Positions 17,134 through 25,839 of a stretch of 37,136 nucleotides of DNA are shown here, piece after piece (within the stretch, counting starts at the first letter, position 1; each line of letters begins with the position of its first letter). The notes under the pieces are model-generated. The model had not been told where the DNA came from and did not search any database. It was given only the letters and a program-made list of their open reading frames with translations. The stretch comes from Dehalococcoidia bacterium (lineage in GTDB: Bacteria > Chloroflexota > Dehalococcoidia > UBA2979). Location of the stretch: contig JAIBBD010000018.1 in assembly GCA_019694855.1 (NCBI GenBank), positions 1 through 37,136 of the forward strand, written 5' to 3'. The position numbers and the translations under genes were made by a program.

Positions 17134-17166
17134 CAGGAATCCCGCCGGCAACCGGCGGGATTCCTG
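17134..17166 (+). terminator. Strong 15-bp hairpin between dnaK and dnaJ
   Basis: CAGGAATCCCGCCGG (17134-17148), loop CAA, then CCGGCGGGATTCCTG (17152-17166): a perfect 15-bp stem. It lies in the middle of an otherwise co-directional operon and has no T-run, so complete intrinsic termination is unlikely. A partial terminator, processing site or 3'-end stabiliser that keeps DnaK above DnaJ is inferred, not shown. A TAGAAT (17225-17230) just before dnaJ could be a separate -10 but lacks a -35. Confidence 0.6.
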
Positions 17167-17275
17167 CACTTCGAGGGCGCCCCGCTGGGGCGGCGGCGAA
17201 AGGCGCGTTGCCGGGGGCCGTGGGTAGAATGAAGTTTCAATGCAGACGCCCGGTGCGCCGGGCGAGGGGCCGGGC

Positions 17276-18397
17276 ATGAACGCACAGCGCGACCTGTACG
17301 AGGTGATGGGGCTCTCCCGCGACGCGTCGCAGGAGGACATCAAGCGCGCCTTCCGCAAGCTCGCGATGGAGTACCACCCCGACCGGAACAAGGAGGCCGA
17401 CGCCGAGGAGCGCTTCAAGGAGGTGGCAGCCGCTTACGACGTGCTGTCCGACCCGGAGAAGCGCAGCGCCTACGACCGCTATGGGATGGCGGGCGTGGGG
17501 GGCAACGGCAGCCAGGGGTTCCAGGGCTTCGAGGGGTTCGGTGGCTTCGGGGACATCTTCGATGCGTTCTTCCGTGGCACCGGCGCCCGCCGGGCGGGAC
17601 CGCAGCGCGGCGCCGACCTGCGTACGAGCATCACCATCGAGTTCGCCGAAGCCGTGTTCGGCATCGACCGCGAGATCGAGTACCAACGCGTCGAGCAGTG
17701 CGCGGACTGCCGCGGCTCGGGCTCGAAGCCGGGCAGCCGGCCGGCAGCATGTCCGGAGTGCCGAGGCACGGGCGAAATCCGCCGCGTGCAACAGTCGCTG
17801 TTCGGGCAGTTCGTGAACGTCGCGACCTGCGACCGCTGCGAGGGTGAGGGGCAGGTGGTCACCGATCCGTGCGGCACCTGCAAGGGGCGTGGACATCGCC
17901 GCGTCACCGTGAAGCGCACTGTGAAGATCCCCGGTGGCGTCGATGACGGCTCGCAGATCCGCATCTCCGGGGAGGGCGACGCGGGTACCCGCGGCGGTCC
18001 CTCCGGCAACCTCTACGTGGTGTTGAGGGTAAAGGCTCACAAGGAGTTCATGCGCGACGAGGACGACCTGGTCTACGAGTTGCCACTCAACGTCGCGCAG
18101 GCGGCACTCGGTGCGAGCATCGAAGTGCCGACGCTCGACGGCGACCCGGTTGCGCTGAAGGTCGAACCCGGCACCCAGCCGGGGCATGTCTTCACCGTGC
18201 GCGGCCGAGGCGTCCCGCATCTGCGTGGCTCGGGTCGCGGAGACTTACTGGTGCGCGCGAACGTCGTGACGCCGACGAAACTGAACGACGAGCAGCGCGA
18301 GCTCCTCGAACGGCTGGCTGAGTCGCTGGGGACGCCAACCGAGAACGGTGAAGGCGGGGGGCTGTTCGGCCGTATCCGCGACGTGCTGGGCGGCTGA
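17276..18397 (+). CDS. dnaJ: Chaperone protein DnaJ (Hsp40, class I)
   Basis: 373 residues. Delivers substrates to DnaK and stimulates its ATPase. The J domain carries HPD at residues 34-36. A Gly/Phe-rich linker ([16 protein letters not shown]) follows. The zinc domain has four CxxCxGxG-type repeats ([32 protein letters not shown]), so both zinc sites are complete. The two C-terminal beta domains and the dimerisation tail are present. The ATG at 17276 is chosen because GAGGGG at 17264-17269 lies 6 nt before it; the upstream ATG at 17240 has no ribosome binding site and adds 12 atypical residues. 34 bp before prmA. Confidence 0.97.
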   Translation: MNAQRDLYEVMGLSRDASQEDIKRAFRKLAMEYHPDRNKEADAEERFKEVAAAYDVLSDPEKRSAYDRYGMAGVGGNGSQGFQGFEGFGGFGDIFDAFFRGTGARRAGPQRGADLRTSITIEFAEAVFGIDREIEYQRVEQCADCRGSGSKPGSRPAACPECRGTGEIRRVQQSLFGQFVNVATCDRCEGEGQVVTDPCGTCKGRGHRRVTVKRTVKIPGGVDDGSQIRISGEGDAGTRGGPSGNLYVVLRVKAHKEFMRDEDDLVYELPLNVAQAALGASIEVPTLDGDPVALKVEPGTQPGHVFTVRGRGVPHLRGSGRGDLLVRANVVTPTKLNDEQRELLERLAESLGTPTENGEGGGLFGRIRDVLGG

Positions 18398-18431
18398 CAT
18401 CCCTCGCCAGACAGGTCCCTCCTCGGGTGCG

Positions 18432-19346
18432 GTGCAATGGATCGAGGTCGTCCTGCGGGTCGCGCCGGACGACGTAGACGCGGTCGCGGACGCGCTGCGC
18501 GACGTGTCGCCCGCGGGCGTGTCGATCGAACCGGCGATCAGGACCCTCGACCACGACAACTTCCAGTACGAACTGCTCGACGAGCCGACGACGCTGCGGG
18601 TGTGCCTCGCGGGGCCGCTGACGACGGCCGACCGGCGCGCGCTACGGCGGCGGCTCGCCGCGGCCGCGCAGGCAGCGCCGATCGCCCCGATCCGGTATCG
18701 CGAGGTGCGCGACCAGGACTGGGCCGAGGAGTGGAAGCGCTATTTCGGCGTGCTCCACGTGGGGCAGCACTTCGTCGTGCGGCCGTCGTGGGAAGCCTAC
18801 GAGGCGCAACCCGGCGAGCTGGTGATCGAGCTGGATCCGGGGACCGCCTTCGGGACCGGGCAGCACGAGACGACGCGGCTGTGCCTCCAGGCGCTGGAGC
18901 GGTACGTGCGGCCGGGGTGGGCGGTGCTCGACGTCGGGACTGGTTCGGGCATCCTCGCCGTCGGCGCAGTACTGCTCGGTGCGGCCTCGGTGCGCGCCTG
19001 TGACATCGATGACAACGCGATCGCCGCGGCGGTCGAAAACGCACAGCGCAACGGCGTCGACGGCGCGGTCGATGTGCGCGCCGGCTCGGTCGGGGCGGAG
19101 TGGCCCTGGGACGAGCGCGCCGAAGTGAGCGCGGATCTCGTGGTGGCGAACATCTCCTCCGTGGCGCTGAACGCGCTGATGGCGGAGATGGCGGCGGCGT
19201 TGCGCCCGGGCGGGTGCTTCATCGGCAGCGGGTTCATCGAGTCGGGCCGTGCGGGTGTCGAAGCGGCCGTGCGTGCCGCGGGCCTCGAACCCGTCGAGGT
19301 GCTCGAGGACGGCGAGTGGCGCTGCCTGGTCGCGCGGAAGTCGTGA
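18432..19346 (+). CDS. prmA: Ribosomal protein L11 methyltransferase
   Basis: 304 residues. Transfers methyl groups from S-adenosylmethionine to ribosomal protein L11. The N-terminal substrate-recognition domain (WIEVVLRVAPDDVDAV) is followed by the Rossmann methyltransferase domain. Signatures are DPGTAFGTGQHETTRLCLQ, LDVGTGSGILAVGA (SAM-binding motif I), ACDIDDNAI (acidic loop) and LVVANISS (motif IV, with the family NI in place of NPPY). The GTG at 18432 (VQWIEVV) gives the expected N-terminus, although the ribosome binding site is weak. The position after dnaJ and 4 bp before rsmE is the conserved Gram-positive arrangement. Confidence 0.95.
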   Translation: MQWIEVVLRVAPDDVDAVADALRDVSPAGVSIEPAIRTLDHDNFQYELLDEPTTLRVCLAGPLTTADRRALRRRLAAAAQAAPIAPIRYREVRDQDWAEEWKRYFGVLHVGQHFVVRPSWEAYEAQPGELVIELDPGTAFGTGQHETTRLCLQALERYVRPGWAVLDVGTGSGILAVGAVLLGAASVRACDIDDNAIAAAVENAQRNGVDGAVDVRAGSVGAEWPWDERAEVSADLVVANISSVALNALMAEMAAALRPGGCFIGSGFIESGRAGVEAAVRAAGLEPVEVLEDGEWRCLVARKS

Positions 19347-19350
19347 AGCG

Positions 19351-20064
19351 ATGATCCGGCGGCTGTACCTCGACCCCGAGGAGTTCGAGTCCTCGGAGGT
19401 GCTGCTGGTGGGGTCGCGCGCGCGGCGCCTGCGCGAGGTGTTGCGGCTGCGCGTGGGCGCGGCGCTCGAAGTGTTCGATGGCGCGGGGCGTCAGCGAGAG
19501 GCGCGCATCGTGGGATCGGGCAAGGGGCAGGTGACGTTGGCCCTTGGCGAACCGCTGGAGCCGATCGGGGAGCCGCCGGTGCCGGTGGCCGTGGTGTGCG
19601 CGTTCCCACGCGCCTCGCGCGGGGACTGGCTGGTTGAGAAGGCGACCGAGATTGGCGTGTCGCAGCTCGTGCCGCGTCTCGCCGCGCGCTCGGTGATGGA
19701 CCCCGGCGACGGCCGGATCGCCCGCTGGCGCAGGATTGCCATCGAGGCGGCTGAGCAGTGTGAGCGCTGCTTTGTGCCGGTCATTGGCGGCGAGCCCCCG
19801 GCCGGCGCAACCCACATCGTCGCCGACCCGGACTCGGACGTGACCGTGCGCGAGGCCATTGGGCGGCTGCCGGAGCCACCGCGGTCGCTTGTACTCCACA
19901 TCGGCCCTGAGGGCGGCTGGAGTACACACGAGATCGAGGAGTTCCGCGCGGTTGGAGCGCACCTCGTTTCGCTGGGTCCACGCCTGATGCGTGTGGAGAC
20001 GGCGGCCGTGATCGCGGCGGCGCAGCTCCTCGAGGAGACGGGCGGGCTCGTTCCTACGCGGTAG
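19351..20064 (+). CDS. rsmE: 16S rRNA (uracil-1498-N3)-methyltransferase
   Basis: 237 residues. Methylates N3 of U1498 in 16S rRNA. The N-terminal PUA-like RNA-binding domain (RRLYLDPEEF, RARRLREVLRLRVG) is followed by a SPOUT trefoil-knot domain with KATEIGVSQLVP, the SAM-binding LHIGPEGGWSTHEIEEF and the knot signature LGPRLMRVETAA. The last is slightly changed from the common LGxRILRxETA. Complete. The ATG at 19351 lies 4 bp after the prmA stop. The 3' end overlaps the convergent M23 lipoprotein gene by 11 bp, so this gene closes the heat-shock operon. Confidence 0.96.
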   Translation: MIRRLYLDPEEFESSEVLLVGSRARRLREVLRLRVGAALEVFDGAGRQREARIVGSGKGQVTLALGEPLEPIGEPPVPVAVVCAFPRASRGDWLVEKATEIGVSQLVPRLAARSVMDPGDGRIARWRRIAIEAAEQCERCFVPVIGGEPPAGATHIVADPDSDVTVREAIGRLPEPPRSLVLHIGPEGGWSTHEIEEFRAVGAHLVSLGPRLMRVETAAVIAAAQLLEETGGLVPTR

Positions 20065-21082
20065 GCCCGAATGGGGTCGTCAGCCACGTCATCGGATCGA
20101 CGTTCACGCCCCAGAGCGACAGCTCCCAGTGCAGATGCGGACCCGTGGCGAGCCCCGTCGCGCCCACGAGGCCGACGACGTCCCCGGCGGCCACCTGCTG
20201 GTCGACGGTGCTGGAGATCGCCGAGAGGTGGTGATAGCCGGTCTTCACACCGGCGCCATGGTCGACGATGACCGAGTTGCCCCGGATGGGCATCGCGCCC
20301 GTCCAGGCGACGCGTCCGGGCGCGGCCACCTGAACGGGTGTCCCGTTGTCGTTGGCGAGGTCGACGCCCGTGTGGAACGCCCCGACGGGCCCGCCGTTGA
20401 TCGATCGTCCCTGACCGAAGTAGGTCGTGATCTCGCCATTGACCGGGCGGAGAAAGAGCTTCGTCCATCGCGGCGCAGGGTCGAACTGCGCGAACTGTAC
20501 GCCTCGGATCTCTGCCTCGTGCGCGCTGGCATCGGGCGTCAGGACCGAGGACTCGGCCTCCGTCAGCGACAGGTAGTCCACCGGCCGCTCGACCGTGATG
20601 ACCGCGTAGGTCAGGTCGGCGCTCGCCAGCGTCTTACCGAAGGCATCCTTCGCGGTCCCGTGCAGCACCCCGCTTGAGAGCGGCGCGTCCAGGGGAACGC
20701 CGATGGCCAGCCAGAACGTGCCATTCGGCTGCGGCAGCATGTGGTAGGCAGTGCCCCGGAAGTCGATTGAGACGCTCGCCGCCCCGGGCGCCTGGGCGAG
20801 GATCCGGGTCGATTCCCCAATGCCGATTTGCGGAGGCGTCGCGGTGAGGGTGAGCGTCGGCGTCGTACGGGTCACGCTCGCCGACGGCGACTGCTTCGAG
20901 GGCGCGACGTTCGTGGGGCTCGTGGCGGCCACGGTTCCAACGGTCGTGCCGCCCGAGGACTCGGCGGGCGCGTCGTCGCCGCCGCACCCGATCAGCGCGG
21001 CGAGCGGGACAAGTGCGACTCCCCCCGCTGCGAGGCGCAGGAAGCGTCGGCGATGCAGCCTCGGTGAGTGGGACGGTGGCGT
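20054..21082 (-). CDS. M23 peptidase, Tat-type lipoprotein, non-canonical start
   Basis: 342 residues if ACG 21082 is the start. Residues 11-15 read RRRFL, a twin-arginine motif, followed by a hydrophobic stretch ending in LIGC (Cys33), a lipobox, so export and lipid anchoring are predicted. An Ig-like domain follows, then an M23 domain with [16 protein letters not shown] and GPHLHWEL supplying the zinc site. Likely a cell-wall endopeptidase or an activator of one. The frame has no ATG, GTG or TTG between its upstream stop (near 21121) and GTG 20932, which lies after the lipobox and would remove the signal. AGGAGG at 21088-21093 is 5 nt before ACG; CTG 21058 is the alternative. Confidence 0.78.
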   Translation of the reverse strand, partial: TPPSHSPRLHRRRFLRLAAGGVALVPLAALIGCGGDDAPAESSGGTTVGTVAATSPTNVAPSKQSPSASVTRTTPTLTLTATPPQIGIGESTRILAQAPGAASVSIDFRGTAYHMLPQPNGTFWLAIGVPLDAPLSSGVLHGTAKDAFGKTLASADLTYAVITVERPVDYLSLTEAESSVLTPDASAHEAEIRGVQFAQFDPAPRWTKLFLRPVNGEITTYFGQGRSINGGPVGAFHTGVDLANDNGTPVQVAAPGRVAWTGAMPIRGNSVIVDHGAGVKTGYHHLSAISSTVDQQVAAGDVVGLVGATGLATGPHLHWELSLWGVNVDPMTWLTTPFGPTA

Positions 21083-21087
21083 GGCGT

Positions 21088-21093
21088 CCTCCT
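21088..21093 (-). promoter_or_regulatory. Strong ribosome binding site preceding an ACG codon
   Basis: AGGAGG on the minus strand, a complete Shine-Dalgarno match, 5 nt before an in-frame ACG (21082). No canonical start codon lies within reach in this frame. The site is the main evidence that translation of the Tat-M23 lipoprotein begins here. Confidence 0.55.
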
Positions 21094-21186
21094 GGAGTGG
21101 GCGCTGATTCGGGACGGAGGTTCAGGCGCGAATCGATGGTACGCCGCGCGATGGCAAGGATCCGAGTGACCCGCACCGAGCGTTGT

Positions 21187-21192
21187 TATACT
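21187..21192 (+). promoter_or_regulatory. Candidate -10 element for the first moxR locus
   Basis: TATACT, five of six consensus matches, 85 bp before the moxR start. A GTGACC at 21166-21171 could act as -35 but with only 15 nt of spacing. Predicted leader about 78 nt. Confidence 0.4.
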
Positions 21193-21276
21193 GAATTGCC
21201 TCCTGTTGAGGTGACTCCCACATCTCGAAATGACGCCCGCGCTGTGGAGCACAGACGCGCACCCCCGGGAGGGCCC

Positions 21277-22233
21277 GTGGAAGACCCCCGCATCGTCGCC
21301 GACCGTATTCTGGCCAACGTCGACCGGGTGATCATCGGCAAGGCGCTCGAGACGCGGCTGGCGCTCGTTTGCCTCATGTCGCGGGGCCACCTGCTGATCG
21401 AGGATGTCCCAGGCGTGGGTAAGACCATGCTGGCGCGCGCGCTGGCGCGCTCGGCGGGCTGCACGTTCTCGCGCATCCAGTTCACGCCGGACCTGCTGCC
21501 CTCGGACGTGACCGGCGTCTCCGTCTTCAACCAGGGGACGCGTGACTTCGAGTTCCGGCCGGGGCCGATCATGGCTCAGATCGTGCTGACCGATGAGATC
21601 AACCGCGCCACGCCAAAGACGCAGTCGGCGCTCCTCGAGGCGATGGAGGAGCGGCAGGTCACGGTGGACGGTGTGACGCACCGGACGCCGGACCCGTTCA
21701 TGGTCATGGCGACGCAGAACCCGATCGAGTACGAAGGCACGTTCCCGCTGCCCGAGGCGCAGCTCGACCGCTTCCTGATGCGCGTACACCTCGGTTACCC
21801 CTCGGCGACCGACGAGGTGTTGGTGATGGACGCGCAGCAGAGCGGGCACCCGATCGAGTCGCTCGACCAGGTGACCTCGGCTGACGAGGTGCTCGAGTTA
21901 CAGCAGGCGGTGCGGGGCATCTACATCGACCCGCTGATCAAGCAGTACATCGTGACGCTGGTGGGTGCGACGCGGGAGCACGAGAGCGTGTACCTCGGGG
22001 CGTCGCCGCGTGGGTCGCTGGCGTTGATGCGCGCGACGCAGGCCTATGCGCTTCTCGATGGTCGCGACTTCGTGCAACCCGACGATGTGAAGGCGCTGGC
22101 GTACACCACGCTGGGCCACCGCGTGATTGTCAGCCCGGGCGCCCGAGTCCGCGGGATCGATAGCAAGGAAGTGGTCGAAGAGTGCCTCGAGCGTGTGCCC
22201 GTGCCCGGGGCGCGCGCCCGCGGCAGTGCCTGA
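21277..22233 (+). CDS. MoxR-family AAA+ ATPase (locus 1)
   Basis: 318 residues. MoxR ATPases act as chaperone-like remodelers, usually with VWA- and DUF58-domain partners. Walker A is DVPGVGKT (Lys49, Thr50), Walker B is [20 protein letters not shown], the sensor region is [23 protein letters not shown], and the lid domain contains [20 protein letters not shown]. All are intact. The start is GTG 21277, with GGGAGG upstream at short spacing; an earlier in-frame GTG at 21244 has no ribosome binding site. It is followed after 7 bp by the DUF58 gene, so the two are one transcript. It differs clearly from the MoxR of the facing locus, which has GLAKT in Walker A. Confidence 0.93.
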   Translation: MEDPRIVADRILANVDRVIIGKALETRLALVCLMSRGHLLIEDVPGVGKTMLARALARSAGCTFSRIQFTPDLLPSDVTGVSVFNQGTRDFEFRPGPIMAQIVLTDEINRATPKTQSALLEAMEERQVTVDGVTHRTPDPFMVMATQNPIEYEGTFPLPEAQLDRFLMRVHLGYPSATDEVLVMDAQQSGHPIESLDQVTSADEVLELQQAVRGIYIDPLIKQYIVTLVGATREHESVYLGASPRGSLALMRATQAYALLDGRDFVQPDDVKALAYTTLGHRVIVSPGARVRGIDSKEVVEECLERVPVPGARARGSA

Positions 22234-22240
22234 GCGGCCC

Positions 22241-23500
22241 ATGCGACGCTCGATCGTCTGGCTGCGGCGCTATCCAAACGTTGCCTGGGCGCTGTTCGTG
22301 GCGCTCGCGTGCTTCGTGATCGGGTTCGCCACCGGGTTCTGGCTGCTGTTCCGCCTCGCCTACGTGATCCTGCTGGTCATCCCGCTCGTGTACCTGTGGA
22401 CGCGTTCGATGATCAACGCGCTCGAGGTCGAGGTGCACCGCTACACCCAGCGGGTGTCGCAGGGTCAGTCGCTCGACGGACGCATCGTCCTTACCTCGAC
22501 GTCTCGCATTCCGAAGGTGTGGCTCGAGGTGCGCGACGAGGCGAACGTGCCGGGTCACATGCCCCACCGCGTCATCACACTGGGGGCTCGCGGTTCGCAG
22601 TCGTGGCACTACGAGACGCCCACCTTGCGTCGAGGGGTGTACCAGCTCGGCCCGGTCGTCGTGACCGCGAGCGACCCGTTTGGTTTCTTCCGCTTCACGC
22701 GGACGTTCGGCGGGACGACGCCCGTCCTCGTCTATCCCAGCGCGCCGGAGCTGCCCAACTTCTATATCCCGCCGGCCAACCTGCCAGGCGACGGCCGCTT
22801 CCGGCGCCGGACGCACAACATCACCCCGAACGTCGCCGGCTTGCGGGCATACGAGCCGGGTGACTCCTACAACCGCATCCACTGGCCGGCTACCGCGCGC
22901 ACCGGGAACCTGATGGTGAAGCTGTTCGAGCTCGACCCCGCCTCGGACATCTGGGTCGTGCTCGACCTCGAACGCGCGGTGCACGTCGGCGAGGGTGACG
23001 ACGGCACGGAGGAGGCAGCGGTCAAGATCTGCGCCTCAATTGCCCGCTACTTCCTCGCCGCCAACCGCACGGTCGGCTTCATGTCGTTCGGCGATGACCT
23101 CCGGATCAACGAGGCCGACCGCGGGGCGAACCATTACACGCGCATCCTCGAGTCGCTGGCGGTGGCACGAGCGAGCGGCGATGTGTCCCTCGCGAAGCTG
23201 CTGCTCGAGGAGTCGCGACGGTTCGGGCGGCATACGACGGTCGTCGCCATCACGCCCTCCACCGCCTCGGAGTGGCCGCTGACGCTGATGGGACTGCAGA
23301 GCCGCGGCGTGAAGGTCGCTGCCGTGCTGCTCGAAGCGGAGACGTTCGGCGCCAGCGCGAGTTCTCTCGACGTATACGGGACGCTCGCGGCCGGTGGCAT
23401 CTACACGTACACCGTGAAGAGCTCGGACGACCTCGGAAACGTGCTCGCGGCAGGCGCCGACGTCGCGGCGCTCGACCCGCGCTCCGGAGGCCGTCGATGA
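22241..23500 (+). CDS. DUF58 membrane protein (locus 1)
   Basis: 419 residues. Two adjacent membrane segments at about 12-55 (VAWALFVALACFVIGFATG and FRLAYVILLVIPLVYLW) are followed by a beta-rich region (LEVRDEANVPGH, TLRRGVYQLGPVVVTASDPFGFF). The DUF58 signature comes next: LRAYEPGDSYNRIHWPATARTGNLMVKLFE. The C-terminal part resembles a von Willebrand A fold (IWVVLDLERAV). DUF58 proteins are regular partners of MoxR and transglutaminase-like proteins; biochemical role unknown, probably assembly at the membrane. The stop overlaps the next gene by 4 bp (ATGA), indicating translational coupling. Confidence 0.88.
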   Translation: MRRSIVWLRRYPNVAWALFVALACFVIGFATGFWLLFRLAYVILLVIPLVYLWTRSMINALEVEVHRYTQRVSQGQSLDGRIVLTSTSRIPKVWLEVRDEANVPGHMPHRVITLGARGSQSWHYETPTLRRGVYQLGPVVVTASDPFGFFRFTRTFGGTTPVLVYPSAPELPNFYIPPANLPGDGRFRRRTHNITPNVAGLRAYEPGDSYNRIHWPATARTGNLMVKLFELDPASDIWVVLDLERAVHVGEGDDGTEEAAVKICASIARYFLAANRTVGFMSFGDDLRINEADRGANHYTRILESLAVARASGDVSLAKLLLEESRRFGRHTTVVAITPSTASEWPLTLMGLQSRGVKVAAVLLEAETFGASASSLDVYGTLAAGGIYTYTVKSSDDLGNVLAAGADVAALDPRSGGRR

Positions 23501-25830
23501 CGCTGCGCGCGACGTGGGACCGGCCGGCTCCTCCGATGACGCCGGCTGCCGGGCCGGGCGGCCGCCCACGATTGCCCTCGTTCCTGTCGTGGGAAGAGCT
23601 GCTGACCTTCGGGCTGATGCTCGTCGCGCTGCTGTCCGTGGTGATCTCGGTCGAGCGCGCGGACTGGGTGGCAGAGATGCCGCGGCTCACCGTTGCGGCG
23701 CTCGTGGGCCTCGTGTCGGGCTGGATCCTCGGCCGCACGCGTGCGCCGGCCTACGCCCTACACCTCGTTGGCGTGGCAATTGGCCTCGCGGTCGTTGTCG
23801 GCATGGTGATGCACACACTGCGGTTGGCGAATCCGCTCGTCGAGCACGGCGTACAGGCGCGGTGGTCCGAGTTGTGGGAGCGCATCGGCATCTGGTTCGA
23901 CCAGCTGTGGTCCGGCGATGTGTCGACCGACCCCCTGCCGTTCGTGCTCCTTGTCGTCTTTGCGGCCTGGGCGCTCGCATACATCGCGGCGTGGTCGGTG
24001 GTGCGTTGGAAGAACCCCTGGCTGGCACTGGCGCCCGGGGGGATCGCTCTGCTGACCAACATCTCGTATCTGCCGGGCCAGCCGTCGCTCGAGTTCATCG
24101 TGTTCCTGTTCGCCGGCATCCTGCTGTTCGCACGGCTGCACTTGCTGCGGACGGTGGAACGCTGGGAGGGCGAGCGCGCCGAGGCGCCCCCCTGGCTGTC
24201 GCTCGAGGTGTTGAACCTCGCGACGTGGGTCGGCGTCGGGCTGATCTTCGTCGCGTGGGTGATCCCGACGGCGAACAACTTCGGTCCGGTGGCGGGCGTG
24301 TGGGACCGGGTCGCTGGCCCGATCGCAGGCCGGGTGGATGGCGCCGGGCGGCTGTTCGTCGGCGTGAACTCAAAGCAGCCCATCGAGGCGCACACGTTTG
24401 GCACGGTGCTCCCGCTGAAAAGCAGCATCCGGCTCGACTCGGACCCGCTCTTCGCGGTGCAGACAGGCGAGAGCGTCTACCTGCGTGGCGCGACATACGA
24501 CCAGTACGGCATCAGCGGCTGGCGGCAGACGGACGTGCAGCAGCGCAAACCGGCGCCGCTGACCGTCGACGCGGCGGCGCTCGGGACGCAGCAGACCAGG
24601 GCGCAGTTCCGCGAACCTGTGCGCGTGCAGGTGCAGGTGGCCGACCCGGTCGCCGACCAGCGGTTGTTTGTGGCAGGGGACGCGCTGACGGCGGACCGCG
24701 GGGGCGAACTGCTGACCGGGCCACAGGCCGACGACGTCGTCGGCTTTAGGCCCGCGGACCGCCTGACCAACGGAGATTCCTATGTGACGGTTGGCACCCG
24801 GTCGGCGGCTACGGTCGACCGCCTCGTGACGGCGAGCCCCGACTATCCGGCCTGGGTCCGCAACCGCTACCTGCAGCTGCCGGATGACCTGCCTCAGGAG
24901 GTGCGAGAACTCGCGCGCGAGGTTGCTGGCAACGACCGTGTTCCCTACGTGATCGCCTCGAAGATCGAGCGCTACCTGCGCGACACCTACCCGTACAGTC
25001 AGAATGTGGGGAAGCGACCGCCTCTTCGCGACGCGGTGACGTACTTCCTGTTCGACGCGCAGAAGGGGTACTTCGACTATCACGCCTCCGCGATGGCGGT
25101 GATGCTGCGCTCGCTCGGCATCCCCTCGCGGCTCGCGATCGGCTTCGCGGTGGACCAGCAGGCACGCGACCCGCAGAGCGGCCTGATCACGGTGAGCGAG
25201 CAGAACTCGTGGGCGTGGACCGAGGTGTACTTCCCCGGCTACGGATGGGTGGAGTTCAACCCAACCCCCGGTCTGGGCGCGGTCGTGCGGGCGGCAGACG
25301 ACTCGCAGTTCCTCGACCCGACGACCGGCCTGCCCTTCGAGGACCCGACTCTGACCGTGGACCCCGCGTTGCTGCCACCCGAGCTACAGCCCGGCGCGCA
25401 GTCCTCGCCGCTCGCGGAAACGCCGGCCGCCGACGGAACCACGCTCGCGGCGCGGTGGTTCACGTGGCTGCTGCTGGGGGCGGCCGTCCTCGTGGTCGCG
25501 GCAGGCGCGGGCCGCTTCGCATGGGCCTCGGCGTTCCGAGGTCTGAGTCCGGCCGGTAAGCGCTGGGCGAAGCTCCAGACGCTCTCTGGCTGGGCAGGCC
25601 TTCAGCCGGGCGCGCAACAGACCCCGCACGAGACCGCGGCGCTGCTTTCCGCCTCGCTGCGGCCGCCGGTCGACGTGCAGCCACTCGCGCGGTCGTACGT
25701 CGCAGAGCGCTACGGCCGTCCGGGCGCAGACGTTGCGGGCGAGGATGCGGATGGATTGGACGCGCTGTACGCGGCCGCCCGCAAGCGCCTCACGAGGCGT
25801 ATCGTCCGGCGCTTCCTGCCGTTCGTGTAG
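23497..25830 (+). CDS. Transglutaminase-fold membrane protein lacking the catalytic triad
   Basis: 777 residues with the TgpA-like plan: several N-terminal membrane helices (about residues 28-280), a large extracytoplasmic region with a transglutaminase-like domain (about 450-600), one C-terminal membrane helix near 655-680 and a DUF4129-type cytoplasmic tail. The transglutaminase core aligns well (AVTYFLF, ASAMAVMLRSLGIPSRLAIGF, TEVYFPGYGWVEF). The catalytic Cys position is Phe526 (GYFDYH), the His position is Trp572 (NSWAWTEV) and the Asp position is Asn588 (FNPTPG). Classical transglutaminase or protease chemistry is therefore not expected. The ATG at 23497 overlaps the DUF58 stop. It ends 9 bp from the convergent BatB/C-like gene. 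Confidence 0.88.
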   Translation: MTLRATWDRPAPPMTPAAGPGGRPRLPSFLSWEELLTFGLMLVALLSVVISVERADWVAEMPRLTVAALVGLVSGWILGRTRAPAYALHLVGVAIGLAVVVGMVMHTLRLANPLVEHGVQARWSELWERIGIWFDQLWSGDVSTDPLPFVLLVVFAAWALAYIAAWSVVRWKNPWLALAPGGIALLTNISYLPGQPSLEFIVFLFAGILLFARLHLLRTVERWEGERAEAPPWLSLEVLNLATWVGVGLIFVAWVIPTANNFGPVAGVWDRVAGPIAGRVDGAGRLFVGVNSKQPIEAHTFGTVLPLKSSIRLDSDPLFAVQTGESVYLRGATYDQYGISGWRQTDVQQRKPAPLTVDAAALGTQQTRAQFREPVRVQVQVADPVADQRLFVAGDALTADRGGELLTGPQADDVVGFRPADRLTNGDSYVTVGTRSAATVDRLVTASPDYPAWVRNRYLQLPDDLPQEVRELAREVAGNDRVPYVIASKIERYLRDTYPYSQNVGKRPPLRDAVTYFLFDAQKGYFDYHASAMAVMLRSLGIPSRLAIGFAVDQQARDPQSGLITVSEQNSWAWTEVYFPGYGWVEFNPTPGLGAVVRAADDSQFLDPTTGLPFEDPTLTVDPALLPPELQPGAQSSPLAETPAADGTTLAARWFTWLLLGAAVLVVAAGAGRFAWASAFRGLSPAGKRWAKLQTLSGWAGLQPGAQQTPHETAALLSASLRPPVDVQPLARSYVAERYGRPGADVAGEDADGLDALYAAARKRLTRRIVRRFLPFV

Positions 25831-25839
25831 CGTTGTGGC

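Noticed and set aside
17240-17275. Upstream ATG at 17240 as the dnaJ start
   Set aside because: It lacks a ribosome binding site and adds a Gly/Pro-rich dozen residues absent from DnaJ proteins; GAGGGG supports ATG 17276.
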